Source: Chanos chanos
Taxonomy: Eukaryota > Chordata > Actinopteri > Gonorynchiformes > Chanidae
Reading direction: 5' to 3'
DNA: 64,000 nucleotides
Assembly (NCBI RefSeq): GCF_902362185.1
Contig: NC_044507.1
Coordinates: 19,981,544-20,045,543 of the forward strand
In this document: positions 62,024 to 64,000 of the stretch, in pieces
Layout: every line of letters starts with the position of its first letter
Position numbering within the stretch: the first letter of the stretch is position 1
Translations under genes and position numbers: made by a program
The notes under the pieces: generated by a model
What the model saw: only the letters and a program-made list of their open reading frames with translations
Told to the model about the DNA's origin: nothing
Database searches by the model: none

Positions 62024-64000
62024 CTAGATTTTGTACAAGTAGCTGGTGGTGTATTTGAAACTAAAGATCGACTGACTGACCCCCTTCGAAGGCCCCTGAA
62101 TGTAATTCTGCTTGATGAGCTCGCTCAAGAAGTGCACGATTTTACTCTCCTCCTCACTGTAGCCCAGATGGAGCAAGAAATTAGTCCTGCGCGATGCCAA
62201 AGAGGCTTCGTCGTCGCCCTCCATGGGGAGGTGGAGGTGATGACAGAAGGTGTAGAGGAAAGCCTTGGCCGCCAGGTGGGTGAGCATGCTCTGGATGTGG
62301 AGGAAGTAAGTGCTGCCGCGCTTGATCTGAGTCCTGTGGTCGGCCATGTGGTTGATCAGTGTGCCCTTGTACTGGGGACACCGCAGTGTCTTGTTGTCAC
62401 AGTCCAGAATGCCAATGTAGCGACTGTAGCGGTTTAGAGAGTAGAGCATGTTTGATCCTGTCGGTGACGCCACTCTGGGGACAAAGACAGAGAGAAAAGA
62501 GATGCCATTTGTCACAGGACGGCACAGCAAATGAAATGTAATTACGTTTTACTCCATACATATTGGCATTTGAGTAAAAATTTATACTCAAAAACCTTTC
62601 TGTATCGCAACACGCTAAGTGGGTTATAATACGTATTGTAATAACGCTTGTATAACAACGTAGAACCTGTATTCCTACAAATCACCTTTGTTACATTAGT
62701 AAAAAGCCTCTGTGTCCTACCTCTGCAGTCCAATGAGTTTCCATCGCAGTAGATCTGTCAGCTGAAAGGAAGTGGAGAGCCAAGGCTGGACAATCTCGCC
62801 ATATTTGCCGAGGTTGGGCACGAAAATGGACAAGGCGTTGACGAGTTTCCTGACGGTCCCTTCGTCAGCTCCGAGAATCACGAGCGTTCGTCCGCTCAGA
62901 AGGCAGAATATGGCTTGTTGAGCGAAGGGGTATTGCCTGATGAAGCGAAGAGCGCTGTGTCCCGCCTTCTTCTTCTGCTTCACCGTGATCGGGCTGCCGA
63001 AACCGAAAGGAGACGGGGCTCGGTCGGAGCTGGTGGAGGTGCTCATGTAACTGGTGGTGTCGGAGGTGTCTTCCACGTTGACTCGAGCCATGTCCTCAGA
63101 CAGCGAATTGGCGTTTATTTCAGGAGGAGACAAGCCAGTCACAGGAGACTCTGTGAGGAGTGGCTCTCCTAAGGCATAATCCACCTGTAGGGAAGGATCC
63201 CTCTGAAGCAAGGACTGTGGTTCTTGTTTAACCACCATGTCACTGGAGCCCTCCTGCAGAGGCTCGGGCATAGGCTCTTCATAGATAAAACCTTCCTGTC
63301 CCATACAGCAGGCTGTGTCCAGTTGAACAAGATTCCCCGTTTCAAACACGTCCATGGAATTCACGTCCGAGTCATGCCCTAACATAGACAGTGTCTTTAA
63401 GCGAGTATTGTCAACGTGGGGTTGAACGGAAGGCCCCTCATAGAAAGCGGAGGTCGAACTGACTGCACCTTTGTCCTCAGACACAGCTGCAGCAGAGCCG
63501 GTGCATTCCTCGCTGCCAGCCTCCCTCATACTATCATCAGGGTAAAGGGGCTGTGGGTTCGCGGGACTCATGTTTCCAATAGCTTCTATGCTCTTGTCGC
63601 TGCTGAAACTCCCTTTTGTCTCTAAGTCAGCTGCTTCTTCCGAGGTCTCCTGGGTGAGATCAGATGTGCTGGACTCTTGGGGTCCTGTCCCAGATGACTC
63701 TGCTTCCGTTTTAATATGAATCGCCTCTACACAGGTTTTATAGGTTTCTAGACTTGCTGGCTCACCTGATATGTTGAGCGTCGGGGGTGGAAAAATATCC
63801 GTTTTAGCAGCGTCACATAAATGCTTTAATGTCGCCTCTTCCTCCCAATCCTTATCCTCTTCGAAAAGGAAACTGGTTATTTTCTGTTTGCTCAGAAGAG
63901 CCCTGTCAATCTGGCTGGTGTAGATGTAACAGAGATCTCCTCTGAAAGACTTTTCAATTAAGTGCAGCTGGTCCATGGTCTGGTGAAAAAAGTTTGTTTC
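62024..64000 (-). CDS. smcr8: SMCR8 (C9orf72-SMCR8 complex subunit), 3' part, partial
   Basis: A DENN-domain protein that joins C9orf72 and WDR41 in a lysosome- and autophagy-linked GTPase-regulating complex. Two coding exons are in the window: 64000-62721, still open at the right edge, and 62474-62024. They join through a split AG|A codon. At least 576 residues are present of about 937 in human, so roughly the first 360 are outside. The visible part starts ETNFFHQTMDQLHLIEKSF and runs through a long acidic, serine-rich linker that is probably disordered. The C-terminal DENN portion follows: FIRQYPFAQQAIFCLLSGR, LRWKLIGLQRVASP, NRYSRYIGILDCDNKTLRCP, LINHMADHRTQIKRGSTYF, LYTFCHHLHLP, and the end SYLYKI. 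A methionine near 63976 is internal and not the start, because the frame is open upstream. Convergence with shmt1 matches human 17p11.2. Confidence 0.95.

Noticed and set aside
62132-62437. 101-codon plus-strand frame
   Set aside because: It is the antisense shadow of the last smcr8 coding exon.
63974-63976. Methionine before DQLHLIEKS as the smcr8 start codon
   Set aside because: The frame remains open to the window edge, and the protein would be far shorter than the family. It is an internal methionine.
1-64000. Endogenous retrovirus, Polinton or other virus-like element
   Set aside because: I saw no long terminal repeats and no recognisable capsid, polymerase or envelope-like frames.

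Overview
The window is vertebrate nuclear DNA, almost certainly from a ray-finned (teleost-like) fish. Genes are split by GT-AG introns. The proteins are vertebrate orthologues close in length to their human counterparts. The non-coding DNA is full of (CA)n, (GA)n, (TA)n and poly-C tracts. It also holds fish-type transposons: a V-SINE, a small hAT-like MITE and a Tc1/mariner relic. No bacterial, viral or CRISPR features were seen.

Layout. 1-25,140: gene-poor DNA with no recognised gene, apart from two weak exon-like blocks near 15.7 kb and 19.1 kb and a decayed hAT BED-finger fragment at 6.3 kb. 25,150-35,200 (minus): slc29a4, the plasma membrane monoamine transporter PMAT/ENT4, with ten coding exons and a probable upstream non-coding exon. 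35,200-43,690: intergenic, with a Tc1/mariner relic and a hAT-like MITE. 43,690-45,300 (plus): atp5mf, the f subunit of mitochondrial ATP synthase. 45,405-45,746: a V-SINE with a perfect 12-bp target-site duplication. 45,960-48,335 (minus): cpsf4. 49,850-51,398 (minus): bud31. 52,076-54,050 (plus): pdap1, head to head with bud31. 54,300-59,390 (plus): shmt1. 59,640-64,000 (minus): the 3' part of smcr8, running off the right edge.

The genes are housekeeping or transport genes and share no single pathway: amine transport, oxidative phosphorylation, mRNA 3'-end processing, splicing, a casein-kinase substrate phosphoprotein, one-carbon metabolism and autophagy. Their arrangement is informative. 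atp5mf-cpsf4-bud31-pdap1 has the same order and relative orientation as its human chromosome 7q22.1 counterpart, except that PTCD1 is missing. shmt1 and smcr8 are convergent, as on human 17p11.2. slc29a4 is on 7p22 in human.

Reading frames were followed exon by exon. Intron phases closed for every gene named. The reconstructed lengths are 523 aa (slc29a4), 89 aa (atp5mf), 266 aa (cpsf4), 144 aa (bud31), 175 aa (pdap1), 483 aa (shmt1) and at least 576 aa (smcr8, partial). I did not find a convincing novel biological system. The best leads are repeat-loaded introns of slc29a4, the missing ptcd1, the fresh SINE, and possible unrecognised exons in the left gene desert.
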